A stretch of DNA of 64,000 nucleotides. Origin: Streptomyces sp. NRRL B-3428 (GTDB lineage: Bacteria > Actinomycetota > Actinomycetes > Streptomycetales > Streptomycetaceae). The translations under genes and the position numbers were made by a program. The stretch is taken from NCBI GenBank assembly GCA_000721375.1, contig JOGW01000001.1, forward strand, positions 62,001-126,000. Direction: 5' to 3'. This document shows, piece after piece, positions 15,572-25,320 of this stretch; position 1 is the first letter of the stretch; each line of letters begins with the position of its first letter. The notes under the pieces were generated by a model, which was not told the origin of the DNA, did not search any database, and worked only from the letters and a program-made list of their open reading frames with translations.

Positions 15572-18099
15572 GGCAACGACCGACGGGCACTGTGGGCGAG
15601 CGGCCGGTGTTCGTGCCCGGGCAGCCGTCGTCCGGTGAGTCGGAGGACAGGCATACGTGGGGATCGGGCGACCGCTCGGCGCCGGGTGCCGTGGACCGGT
15701 CGGCGCCTGAGGCGGGAGACGGCTCGGAGCCTGGGACCGCAGACGGCTCGGCGCCTGGGACCGGAGACGGCTCGGCGCCTGGGATCGCAGACGGCTCGGC
15801 GCCTGGGACCGGAGACGGCTCGGCGCCTGGGACCGGAGACCGCTCGGCTCAGAGCTGGAGACTCCGGCTGACGAGCCGCTACAACAAGCTTCTACAACCG
15901 CACAAGGAAACCCTCTTGAACCGCACACCCGCACCAGACGGCCGTCCGCACCCCGCCGAGCGCGGCAAGGGCAGCACGCCCGGCCCCCTCACGGCAGATC
16001 CGGGCACGCTGCCTCGGCAGAAGTCGGGGGAGGAGGGCATGGTCGGTGCAGACGGATCACCCGGTGTGTCCGGAGCGGCTGGGGATGACCGCGCCGGTGC
16101 GCTCGGCCAGAGCGCGTCCCGGCCGGAACTCGCCGAGTTCACCGACCTGTTGGAGCACCCCGACGAGGGCGCCGCGGCGAACGCGGCCGCAGTGGAGAAC
16201 CTCCTCCGCTGCTGGATCCGCGAACGGAACCTCGCTCCTGAAGCCGGCAGCGACCAACTGCGCATCGACCTGCCCGCGAGCGGACTCACGCTGCTCGTCC
16301 CCGTTCTCTACTGGTCCCCGACCGGCTGGCACCGTCTCGGCCCGCCCACGTTCGAGGCGTGCCCCACCGACGCCCCGCCGGTGGACGCCGTGACGGTGGC
16401 GGCCTTACTGAGCCGCGAGACGGCGACGCCCGACGAGGGGCAGCCCCGCAGCGGCGAACCCACCGGCTCCGGAAACCCTCCCGCCTGGCCCGCCACAGGT
16501 GACGGCGGCGATCTGGTGGGGCGGGTCGCCGACTCGGTCCGCCGCACAGCGGAGTTCCTGACCGTCCGCCGCAGGGCCACTGCAGGCACCGGCGAGAAGC
16601 CCACCGGGGACACCGGCGAGAAGCCCACCGGAGACAGCAGCGAGAAGCCCACCGGCGCGCTCGCTGCCCCCGCAGCCGACCTCTTCCTCACCGCTGAGCA
16701 GTCCCTCGTCCTCGGCCACCCCCTCCACCCCACCCCCAAGAGCCGTGAAGGGCTGTCCGAAGCGGAGGCCGCGCGCTACTCGCCGGAGTCGTACGGCGCG
16801 TTCGCCCTGCACTGGCTGGCCGTCGCTCCCTCCGCCCTCGCCTCCGACTCGGCCTGGACCGAACGCGGGCGCACCGTCTCCGCCGAACAGCTCGCCACCC
16901 GCCTCGCGGGCCCGGCAGCCGAGCGTGCCGCGACCGAGCCCACCCGTGAACTGCCGGACGGCTACGCGCTGTTGCCCCTGCACCCCTGGCAGGCCGGCGA
17001 CCTGGCCCACCGCCCCGCCGTCGCCGATCTCCTCGACCGTGGCCTGATCAGGGACCTCGGCCCGCTGGGTGATCCCTGGCACCCCACCTCCTCCGTCCGT
17101 ACGGTCTACCAGCCCGGCGCACCCGCCATGCTGAAGCTCTCCCTCGGCCTGCGCATCACCAACTCCCGTCGCGAGAACCTCCACAAGGAACTCCACCGAG
17201 GCGTGGAGGTCCACCGACTGCTGCGCGCCGGCCTTGCCGCCGAGTGGCAGGCGGCACACCCCGGGTTCGACATCGTCCGTGACCCCGCCTGGCTGGCGGT
17301 CGTGGACGACGACGGCGCCCCCGTACAGGGCCTGGACACCGTGCTCCGCAACAACCCGTTCGCCCCCGGCGACGACGTGACCTGCATCGCCGGACTCGTC
17401 TCACCGCGCCCGGTGCCCACGGCCACCACCGAGGCACATGAGCGCTCCGACCGCAGTGCCGGCAGCCCCATGCGCTCACGGCTCGCCGAACTCGTCGCCG
17501 CTCTCGCCGCACGCACCGGACGCCCCCGTGGCGCCGTCGCCACCGAGTGGTTTCTGCGCTACCTCGAACAGGTCGTACGCCCCGTTCTTTGGCTCGACGG
17601 CGAAGCGGGCATCGCGCTGGAGGCCCACCAGCAGAACACCCTCGTCGTACTCGACCCCGAGGGCTGGCCCGTCGGCGGCCGTTACCGCGACAACCAGGGC
17701 TACTACTTCCGCGAGTCACGCCGCACCGAACTCGGCAAGCGCCTCCCCGGCATCGGCGTGCACAGCGACACCTTCGTCGCCGATGCCGTCACCGACGAAC
17801 GCTTCGCCTACTACCTCGGTATCAATAACGTCCTGGGTCTCATCGGCGCCTTCGGTTCACAGCGACTCGCGGACGAGCGACTGCTGCTGGCCGCCTTCCG
17901 CCGCTTCCTCGCCGAATGCGCCTCCGGTCCGGGGAAGCTGCGCAGCCCGCTGCCCGCCCAACTGCTCGACACCCCGGTGCTGCGCTGCAAGGCCAACCTG
18001 CTGACCCGGCTGCACGGCCTCGACGAACTCGTCGGCCCCGTGGACACCCAGTCCGTCTACGTCACCATCGCCAACCCCCTCCATTCCACCCGTACATGA
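15568..18099 (+). CDS. NIS siderophore synthetase (IucA/IucC family) with extended N-terminus
   Basis: This enzyme type condenses a carboxylic acid such as citrate with an amine using ATP, in the cytosol. The IucA/IucC core starts near residue 190 and has GHPLHPTPKSREG, LHPWQ, SSVRTVYQP, KLSLGLRITNSRREN, EAHQQNTLVV and RDNQGYYFRES. The 843-residue length exceeds the usual 580-620 because of about 190 low-complexity residues. ATG 15568 overlaps the aminotransferase stop; a TTG at 15916 with AAGGAAA upstream is an alternative start that would remove the repeat block. A TTA leucine codon occurs at 16405-16407 and predicts dependence on the bldA tRNA. A second repeat (EKPTGDTG) lies inside the core. 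Confidence 0.88.
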   Translation: MRQRPTGTVGERPVFVPGQPSSGESEDRHTWGSGDRSAPGAVDRSAPEAGDGSEPGTADGSAPGTGDGSAPGIADGSAPGTGDGSAPGTGDRSAQSWRLRLTSRYNKLLQPHKETLLNRTPAPDGRPHPAERGKGSTPGPLTADPGTLPRQKSGEEGMVGADGSPGVSGAAGDDRAGALGQSASRPELAEFTDLLEHPDEGAAANAAAVENLLRCWIRERNLAPEAGSDQLRIDLPASGLTLLVPVLYWSPTGWHRLGPPTFEACPTDAPPVDAVTVAALLSRETATPDEGQPRSGEPTGSGNPPAWPATGDGGDLVGRVADSVRRTAEFLTVRRRATAGTGEKPTGDTGEKPTGDSSEKPTGALAAPAADLFLTAEQSLVLGHPLHPTPKSREGLSEAEAARYSPESYGAFALHWLAVAPSALASDSAWTERGRTVSAEQLATRLAGPAAERAATEPTRELPDGYALLPLHPWQAGDLAHRPAVADLLDRGLIRDLGPLGDPWHPTSSVRTVYQPGAPAMLKLSLGLRITNSRRENLHKELHRGVEVHRLLRAGLAAEWQAAHPGFDIVRDPAWLAVVDDDGAPVQGLDTVLRNNPFAPGDDVTCIAGLVSPRPVPTATTEAHERSDRSAGSPMRSRLAELVAALAARTGRPRGAVATEWFLRYLEQVVRPVLWLDGEAGIALEAHQQNTLVVLDPEGWPVGGRYRDNQGYYFRESRRTELGKRLPGIGVHSDTFVADAVTDERFAYYLGINNVLGLIGAFGSQRLADERLLLAAFRRFLAECASGPGKLRSPLPAQLLDTPVLRCKANLLTRLHGLDELVGPVDTQSVYVTIANPLHSTRT
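15668..15850 (+). repeat. 24-bp tandem repeat, about 7.5 copies
   Basis: Units like GGAGACGGCTCGGCGCCTGG encode the octapeptide DGSAPGTG with small variations (DRSAPEAG, DGSEPGTA, DGSAPGIA). It lies before or in the 5' part of the first NIS gene, depending on the true start. Confidence 0.85.
16405..16407 (+). promoter_or_regulatory. TTA leucine codon (bldA-dependent)
   Basis: In frame in the NIS gene (Val-Ala-Ala-Leu-Leu-Ser). TTA is the rarest codon in Streptomyces and needs the bldA tRNA, which accumulates late in growth. I saw no other in-frame TTA in this window, though I checked by eye. Confidence 0.8.
16591..16658 (+). repeat. 24-bp in-frame repeat (GEKPTGDT), about 2.8 copies
   Basis: Units at 16591-16614 and 16615-16638 and a partial third encode GEKPTGDT, GEKPTGDS and SEKPTG. 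It is inserted in a loop between the N-terminal lobe and the GHPLHP motif of the synthetase. Confidence 0.8.
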
Positions 18100-18126
18100 C
18101 CCTCATCCAGTGAGAGGAGCGCCATC

Positions 18127-19011
18127 GTGCCGCCCACCGACGCGAGCACCAACTCCCCGACCTCCCCGCCGTCCTCCCCTTCCGCCACGGACACCCGGTC
18201 CGGATCCGAGGACACCCTCGAGCTGCGCCTGCCCCCCGAACTCCTCGCCCTCTTCGCCGACGAGGAGGACAGGGGGAAGGAAGAGAACGACGAGGACAGG
18301 GACACGGCGCCCCAATCCAGCCCCTCCCGTGCGGGGGCACCCGAACACACCCGCCCCGCCGAACCGGCACCAACCACCGCTCCGCACAACGCCGTTCGCC
18401 TCCGGCCGACCGACCCCGAGCAGACGTACCCACCGCTGGAAGACCTCCTGGACAACGTCTCCACCTGGGGACCGGCCGCCACCCCCGTCGGCGTGTTCCA
18501 GCTGGTTCCCGTCCGTGTCGAGCGTGACCTCGCGCTGATCAGCCGCTGGATGAACGACCCCGCCGTGGCCGCCTTCTGGGAGCTCGACGGCGACGAGTCC
18601 GTCACCGCGGACCATCTGCGTCCCCAACTCGACGGAGACGGACGCAGCGTGCCCTGTGTGGGACTCCTGGACGGCACCCCGATGAGCTACTGGGAGCTGT
18701 ACCGGGCCGACCTCGACCCACTGGCCCGGCACTACCCGGCGCGCCCGCACGACACCGGTATCCACCTGCTCATCGGGGGCGTGGCCGACCGCGGCCGAGG
18801 CGTCGGCACCACCCTGCTGCGCGCCGTCGCCGACCTGGCGCTCGACCACAGGCCTTCGTGCACCCGCGTTGTGGCGGAACCCGACCTGCGCAACACCCCT
18901 TCTGTGTCAGCCTTTTTGAGCGCAGGATTCCGCCTCTCCGCCGAGGTGGAGCTCCCCGACAAACGCGCCGCGCTCATGGTCCGCGACCGCGCGCTGCGCG
19001 ACCAGCTCTGA
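18127..19011 (+). CDS. GNAT acyltransferase, IucB/RhbD/MbtK type
   Basis: The 294-residue protein has about 110 low-complexity acidic, Pro/Thr-rich residues, then an acetyltransferase domain of the kind that N-acylates the hydroxyl-amine arm of hydroxamate siderophores. Visible motifs are VRVERDLALISRWMNDPAVA, FWELDG, PMSYWELYRA (the family's substrate segment), HLLIGGVADRGRGVG with the acetyl-CoA pyrophosphate loop, and VVAEPDLRNTPSVSAFLSAGF. GTG 18127 has GAGAGGAG upstream and lies 27 nt after the first NIS gene. The acyl donor and the amine are not known from sequence. Confidence 0.85.
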   Translation: MPPTDASTNSPTSPPSSPSATDTRSGSEDTLELRLPPELLALFADEEDRGKEENDEDRDTAPQSSPSRAGAPEHTRPAEPAPTTAPHNAVRLRPTDPEQTYPPLEDLLDNVSTWGPAATPVGVFQLVPVRVERDLALISRWMNDPAVAAFWELDGDESVTADHLRPQLDGDGRSVPCVGLLDGTPMSYWELYRADLDPLARHYPARPHDTGIHLLIGGVADRGRGVGTTLLRAVADLALDHRPSCTRVVAEPDLRNTPSVSAFLSAGFRLSAEVELPDKRAALMVRDRALRDQL

Positions 19012-19225
19012 CGTCCGATCGACCGACCCCGCCCAAAGCCGCCGAGTAACCACAACACCGCAACCGGCACCGCTCCCCACCACATCGCCGCGCACCTCCA
19101 ACCGGCCGGATCCCCACCGGCCTTCGTTCGATCTCACTTCTGATACACCGCTCGGGCCGGGCAGGTTCCGCCTCCCGGCCGATGAACTTCCGCCGCCGCA
19201 AGTCCCGCTTGATTCCGGAGACCCC

Positions 19226-21058
<1,833 letters not shown>

Positions 21059-21061
21059 GCG

Positions 21062-21086
21062 CCTCCGCAGAGCCGCCCGGCGGAGG
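21062..21086 (+). terminator. Weak hairpin after the siderophore operon
   Basis: Arms CCTCCGC (21062-21068) and GCGGAGG (21080-21086) with an 11-nt loop, 4 nt after the NIS stop. The stem has only 7 bp, so termination is uncertain. Confidence 0.4.
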
Positions 21087-21104
21087 AATGTCAGTGGACC
21101 CGTT

Positions 21105-21110
21105 TAGGGT
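21105..21110 (+). promoter_or_regulatory. -10 hexamer TAGGGT before the helicase
   Basis: TAGGGT ends 9 nt before ATG 21120 and no ribosome binding site lies between, suggesting a leaderless or nearly leaderless transcript. No clear -35. Confidence 0.35.
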
Positions 21111-21119
21111 GGTCGGCCT

Positions 21120-23126
21120 ATGACGAAACCCTCACTCCCCGAACTCCTGCATGCTGCCGTCACAGCCGTCGGCGGCACGGAGCGCCCTGGCCAGGTGACG
21201 ATGGCCGAGGCGGTCGCCGAGGCCATCGACGGCGGCTCGCATCTCCTTGTCCAGGCGGGTACGGGCACTGGAAAGTCCCTCGGCTATCTGGTGCCGGCCC
21301 TCGCTCACGGGGAGCGCGTGGTCGTCGCGACGGCCACGCTCGCCCTTCAGCGCCAGCTGGTCGAGCGTGATCTGCCGCGGACGGTGGAGTCGCTGCATCC
21401 GCTGCTCCGCCGCAAGCCGCAGTACGCGATGCTCAAGGGCCGCTCCAACTATCTGTGTCTGCACCGCCTCCACGAGGGTGTGCCGCAGGACGAGGAGGAG
21501 GGGCTCTTCGACCAGTTCGAGGCGGCGGCGCCCACCAGCAAGCTGGGCCAGGACCTTCTTCGTATGCGCGACTGGGCGGACGAGACCGAGACGGGCGACC
21601 GGGACGATCTGACCCCGGGTGTGTCCGACCGCGCCTGGGCGCAGATCTCGGTCTCCTCGCGGGAGTGCCTGGGTGCGACGAAGTGCGCGTACGGCGCCGA
21701 GTGCTTCGCGGAGATGGCCCGTGAGCGGGCCAAGCTCGCCGATGTGGTCGTCACCAACCACGCGCTGCTGGCCATCGACGCGATCGAGGGCGCCCCCGTG
21801 CTGCCGCAGCACGAGGTACTGATCGTCGACGAGGCGCATGAGCTGGTGTCCAGGGTTACGGGTGTGGCCACCGGTGAGCTCACTCCGGGCCAGGTCAACC
21901 GCGCGGTGAAGCGCGCGGCGAAGCTGGTCAACGAGAAGGTCGCGGACCAGCTGCAGAGTGCTGCCGAGGGTTTCGAGCGGGTGATGGAGCTGGCCCTGCC
22001 CGGCCGTCTTGAGGAGATCCCCGAGGACCTTGGCTATGCGCTGCTCGCGCTGCGCGATGCGGCCCGCAATGTGATCTCGGCGCTGGGGACGACGCGTGAC
22101 AAGTCCGTGGCTGACGAGGACGCGGTACGCAAGCAGGCGCAGGCTTACGTCGAGTCGGTGCACGATGTGGCCGAGCGGATCACCAACGGGTCCGAGTGGG
22201 ATGTCGTCTGGTACGAGCGGCATGACCGCTTCGGAGCTTCGCTGCGGGTAGCTCCCATGTCGGTCTCGGGCCTGCTGCGGGAGAAGCTCTTCACCGACCG
22301 TTCGGTGACGCTGACCTCGGCGACGCTGAAGCTCGGCGGGGACTTCAACGGGGTGGGCGCGTCGCTGGGGCTCGCGCCCGAGGGCGCCGCGGGTGTGGCG
22401 GGCAGTGAGTCCGAGGAGATGCCGGTGTGGAAGGGCGTCGACGTCGGCTCGCCCTTCGACTACCGCAGACAGGGAATCCTGTACGTCGCGAAGCACCTGT
22501 CGCGGCCGGCGCGGGACGGGGACCGCGCGGACATGCTCGACGAGCTGACGGAGCTGATCCAGGCGGCGGGCGGGCGCACGCTCGGTCTGTTCTCCTCGAT
22601 GCGTGCGGCTCAGCAGGCGGCTGAGGAGCTGCGGACGCGGATCCCGGAGTTCCCGATTCTGCTCCAGGGCGAGGAGACGCTCGGTGAGCTGATCAAGAAC
22701 TTCGCGGCGGATCCGAAGACCTGTCTGTTCGGCACGTTGTCGCTCTGGCAGGGCGTGGATGTCCCTGGCGACAGCTGCCAGCTGGTGGTCATGGACAAGA
22801 TTCCGTTTCCGCGGCCCGACGATCCGCTGATGAGTGCGCGGCAGAAGGCGGTGGAGGAGAACGGCGGGAACGGGTTCATGGCGGTCGCGGCCACGCATGC
22901 GGCGCTGCTGATGGCCCAGGGGGCCGGTCGTCTCGTACGCGCCACGGGCGACAAGGGTGTCGTGGCGGTGCTCGACCCGCGCCTGGCCACGGCCCGCTAC
23001 GGGAGCTATCTGAAGGCCTCGCTGCCCGACTTCTGGTACACGACGGATCGCAATCAGGCCCGTCGGTCGCTGTCCGCGATCGATGCGGCGGCCAAGGCTG
23101 CGGAGGCGGGGGAGGCAAGCGAGTAG
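21120..23126 (+). CDS. DinG/XPD-type ATP-dependent DNA helicase
   Basis: A 668-residue superfamily 2 helicase. Walker A QAGTGTGKS lies near residue 47-54, the DEAH box is VDEAHEL, and motif VI is the QGAGRLVRATGDKG stretch. Four cysteines (YLCLH, then CLGATKCAYGAEC) sit between motifs I and II, where the Fe-S cluster is bound in DinG/XPD. Such enzymes unwind 5'-3' and act on R-loops, forks and damaged DNA. The neighbour lexA fits a DNA-repair setting, but no LexA box was seen here. It converges on lexA across the terminator at 23157-23191. Confidence 0.9.
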   Translation: MTKPSLPELLHAAVTAVGGTERPGQVTMAEAVAEAIDGGSHLLVQAGTGTGKSLGYLVPALAHGERVVVATATLALQRQLVERDLPRTVESLHPLLRRKPQYAMLKGRSNYLCLHRLHEGVPQDEEEGLFDQFEAAAPTSKLGQDLLRMRDWADETETGDRDDLTPGVSDRAWAQISVSSRECLGATKCAYGAECFAEMARERAKLADVVVTNHALLAIDAIEGAPVLPQHEVLIVDEAHELVSRVTGVATGELTPGQVNRAVKRAAKLVNEKVADQLQSAAEGFERVMELALPGRLEEIPEDLGYALLALRDAARNVISALGTTRDKSVADEDAVRKQAQAYVESVHDVAERITNGSEWDVVWYERHDRFGASLRVAPMSVSGLLREKLFTDRSVTLTSATLKLGGDFNGVGASLGLAPEGAAGVAGSESEEMPVWKGVDVGSPFDYRRQGILYVAKHLSRPARDGDRADMLDELTELIQAAGGRTLGLFSSMRAAQQAAEELRTRIPEFPILLQGEETLGELIKNFAADPKTCLFGTLSLWQGVDVPGDSCQLVVMDKIPFPRPDDPLMSARQKAVEENGGNGFMAVAATHAALLMAQGAGRLVRATGDKGVVAVLDPRLATARYGSYLKASLPDFWYTTDRNQARRSLSAIDAAAKAAEAGEASE

Positions 23127-23156
23127 GGCCCACGCCGTGCCGCAGCAGACAGCACA

Positions 23157-23191
23157 GGACCCCGGAACCGGCGCAGGTGGTTCCGGGGTCC
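23157..23191. terminator. Bidirectional terminator between the helicase and lexA
   Basis: Perfect 13-bp arms GGACCCCGGAACC (23157-23169) and its complement (23179-23191) with a 9-nt loop. Confidence 0.85.
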
Positions 23192-23208
23192 GGTCTTGGG
23201 GGCCGGGG

Positions 23209-23994
23209 TCAGACGCGGCGGAGTACCGCGACGACCTTGCCGAGGATCGTGGCCTCGTCGCCGGGGATCGGCTGGTACGCCGCATTGTGCGGGAGCAGCC
23301 AGACATGGCCGTCCTCGCGCTTGAAGCGCTTCACCGTGGCCTCGCCGTCGAGCATGGCGGCGACGATGTCACCGTTCTCGGCGACGGGCTGACGGCGGAC
23401 GGTGACCCAGTCGCCGTCGCAGATCGCGGCCTCGATCATCGAGTCACCGACGACCTTGAGCACGAAAAGGTCGCCGTCGCCGACGAGCTGGCGGGGGAGG
23501 GGGAAGACGTCCTCGACCGACTCCTCCGCGAGGATCGGGCCACCGGCCGCGATCCGGCCGACGAGCGGCACATAGGACGCGGCGGGCTTGCCCGTGGTGT
23601 CCGTGGGCTGGCTGCTGCCCTGGTCGGAACCGCGCACCTCGTACGCCCTGGGGCGGTGCGGGTCGCGGCGCAGGAAGCCCTTGCGCTCCAGGGCCATCAG
23701 CTGGTGCGCCACGGAGGACGTGCTGGACAGGCCCACGGCCTGACCGATCTCGCGCATCGACGGCGGGTAGCCACGGCGCTGTACGGAGTCCCGGATGACC
23801 TCGATCACCCGGCGCTGGCGGTCTGTGAGACCCGAGCTGTCCGCCCTGATACCTGGAGGTCGACCAGGGAGTGAGCGGGCGGGCTTCTGCCCCTCCGGGT
23901 TCATGCCGGAGTCATTCATGGCGTGCACCGCCTCGAGTCGGCCCTGGGAGCGATCCTGGGCGGTGATGCTGGCACTGTCTGCGGTGGTGGTCAC
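23209..23994 (-). CDS. lexA: SOS repressor LexA
   Basis: LexA represses DNA damage genes until RecA-stimulated self-cleavage. This 261-residue form has the N-terminal winged helix ([38 protein letters not shown]), the cleavage site Ala-Gly in RIAAGGPI, the catalytic Ser in VGDSMIEA and the Lys in [11 protein letters not shown] 23994 was chosen for GGAAGGGG just upstream; a later ATG (MNDSG) would give about 235 residues. The first 50 residues are an actinobacterial extension. The LexA box at 24059-24072 overlaps the -35, which implies autoregulation. Confidence 0.96.
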   Translation of the reverse strand: MTTTADSASITAQDRSQGRLEAVHAMNDSGMNPEGQKPARSLPGRPPGIRADSSGLTDRQRRVIEVIRDSVQRRGYPPSMREIGQAVGLSSTSSVAHQLMALERKGFLRRDPHRPRAYEVRGSDQGSSQPTDTTGKPAASYVPLVGRIAAGGPILAEESVEDVFPLPRQLVGDGDLFVLKVVGDSMIEAAICDGDWVTVRRQPVAENGDIVAAMLDGEATVKRFKREDGHVWLLPHNAAYQPIPGDEATILGKVVAVLRRV

Positions 23995-24031
23995 GGCGGC
24001 CCCTTCCGAGAATGGTCTCCCTAGTCGGACA

Positions 24032-24061
24032 ACGGTAGTTGCTTTCGAAAGGTTGCGCCAA
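24032..24061 (-). promoter_or_regulatory. lexA promoter
   Basis: On the minus strand TTGGCG (24056-24061) and TACCGT (24032-24037) are separated by 18 nt, about 40 nt before the lexA start. The -35 shares its first three bases with the LexA box. Confidence 0.6.
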
Positions 24062-24072
24062 ACACACGTTCG
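24059..24072 (-). promoter_or_regulatory. LexA box of lexA
   Basis: CGAACGTGTGTTTG on the minus strand, one mismatch from CGAAC-N4-GTTCG. Overlap with the -35 is the usual arrangement for repression. Confidence 0.75.
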
Positions 24073-24438
24073 AGTGAAAAACTTTGGATTGCCTGACGTG
24101 ATCATGTGCTCGGGTGTAATACCGAGGCTCGAACAGGTGGCAATTCAACCCATCGCGGGAGAATCCGCCCTGTAGGCGGTTCCGCGCGGGGAGCCCCACC
24201 CGTGAGGGTCACAGTCTGCCATCGGTTGCCGCGGGCGGCGGGGTGGGTGTGCGTGTTCGTGTCGGACCCGTCTCGCGGGCGTGCCCGCCGCGACGTTCCG
24301 CTCCGCCCTTCGCGTACCCTCTTCAAGGCCTCCTGCGAGCGACCCGCGTGCCGTGCCGCGGGCGCCGTCAAGGCTTTCCCGCAGGTGGCTCCGCGCCCTG
24401 CCGCAAGCGACACGCGATGGTGTCGAAAATGCAGCCAA

Positions 24439-24485
24439 ACCCCAGATCTAGTGGTTGGATTGGCGCAGCCGCCCACAAGTTGTGG
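24439..24485 (+). promoter_or_regulatory. Tandem NrdR boxes upstream of nrdR-nrdJ
   Basis: Box 1 ACCCCAGATCTAGTGG (24439-24454) matches about 12 of 16 positions of the NrdR consensus ACACTATATNTAGTGT. Box 2 CGCCCACAAGTTGTGG (24470-24485) is weaker but its right half is conserved, and it starts exactly 31 bp later, three helical turns. NrdR boxes occur in such pairs before Streptomyces RNR operons. Confidence 0.6.
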
Positions 24486-24515
24486 TCCCTGGTTCTTGGA
24501 GCCTCGGCCATCGCC

Positions 24516-24521
24516 TATGCT
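24516..24521 (+). promoter_or_regulatory. Candidate -10 of nrdR
   Basis: TATGCT, about 85 nt before the nrdR ATG and about 30 bp after the second NrdR box; the -35 (TTCTTG, 17-nt spacing) is poor. Confidence 0.35.
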
Positions 24522-24606
24522 GGGGGTCGCTTCGAGCGGGGCAGCGGTGGGAAACCGCGCCTTGCAAGAGGCCATTCAGTCGTGCTGTGAAGGAGGGTTG
24601 GGAGCA

Positions 24607-25152
24607 ATGCACTGTCCCTTCTGCAGGCACCCCGACAGCCGGGTCGTCGACTCTCGTACGACCGACGACGGCACGTCGATCCGCAGGCGCCGGCAGTGCC
24701 CGGACTGCACCCGTCGTTTCACCACCGTCGAGACCTGCTCGCTGATGGTGGTCAAGCGCTCCGGAGTGACCGAACCCTTCAGCCGTACCAAGGTCATCAA
24801 TGGCGTCCGCAAGGCATGCCAGGGGCGACCCGTCACGGAGGACGCACTCGCCCAGCTCGGCCAGCGGGTCGAGGAGGCGGTGCGCGCCACCGGCAGTGCC
24901 GAACTGACCACCCACGACGTGGGTCTGGCCATACTCGGCCCGTTGCAGGAGCTCGACCTCGTCGCGTACCTGCGCTTCGCGTCCGTCTACCGGGCGTTCG
25001 ACTCGCTCGAGGACTTCGAGAGCGCCATCACCGAGCTGCGGCATGTGCAGGAGTTCCAAGAAGCTGCCGCCCAGGGTGCGCCCGGAGACGGACAAGCTGA
25101 CCGCGGATCCACGGGGACCGAGGTTCCCGTGCCCGCCACCGCCGCCGACTGA
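24607..25152 (+). CDS. nrdR: Transcriptional repressor NrdR
   Basis: NrdR is a zinc-ribbon/ATP-cone repressor that senses ATP/dATP and represses ribonucleotide reductase operons. Of 181 residues, 3-34 form the zinc ribbon (CPFC...CPDCTRRF), and about 49-139 form the ATP-cone ([39 protein letters not shown]). The C-terminal 30 residues are low in complexity, as in Streptomyces homologues. ATG 24607 follows GGGAG by a few bases. It is followed by nrdJ after 168 bp and is likely part of the nrdRJ operon, with NrdR boxes upstream. Confidence 0.97.
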   Translation: MHCPFCRHPDSRVVDSRTTDDGTSIRRRRQCPDCTRRFTTVETCSLMVVKRSGVTEPFSRTKVINGVRKACQGRPVTEDALAQLGQRVEEAVRATGSAELTTHDVGLAILGPLQELDLVAYLRFASVYRAFDSLEDFESAITELRHVQEFQEAAAQGAPGDGQADRGSTGTEVPVPATAAD

Positions 25153-25320
25153 CCGGCGGGCCGGACCGCAGGTTCCCTGGTGGGACCGGGCCGGCGGCCG
25201 ATCGGCGGCCAGAAGACCTGTTGCGGGTGGCAGCGCTGCGCTCGCGGCACCAGACACACACCACAGCCCTGGGAAGAACGGGGCACTTTTGGGCGTTTTA
25301 GCCCGATAAAGGGAGGCGGC

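Larger units (their letters stand above)
23995..24606. other. lexA / nrdR divergent intergenic region
   Basis: This 612-bp region holds the lexA promoter and LexA box on the left and NrdR boxes and a candidate nrdR promoter on the right. I see no gene in the middle (24090-24430) and no riboswitch-like conserved core. The frames crossing it are poor in coding bias. Confidence 0.6.

Noticed and set aside
21104-21121. TTAGG-N8-CCTAT dyad resembling an iron box
   Set aside because: Spacing and centre do not match the iron-regulator consensus, and it overlaps the helicase start rather than the siderophore operon.
25153-25320. Possible cobalamin riboswitch before nrdJ
   Set aside because: Too short for a B12 riboswitch and no conserved core seen; in Streptomyces that riboswitch belongs to the class I operon.
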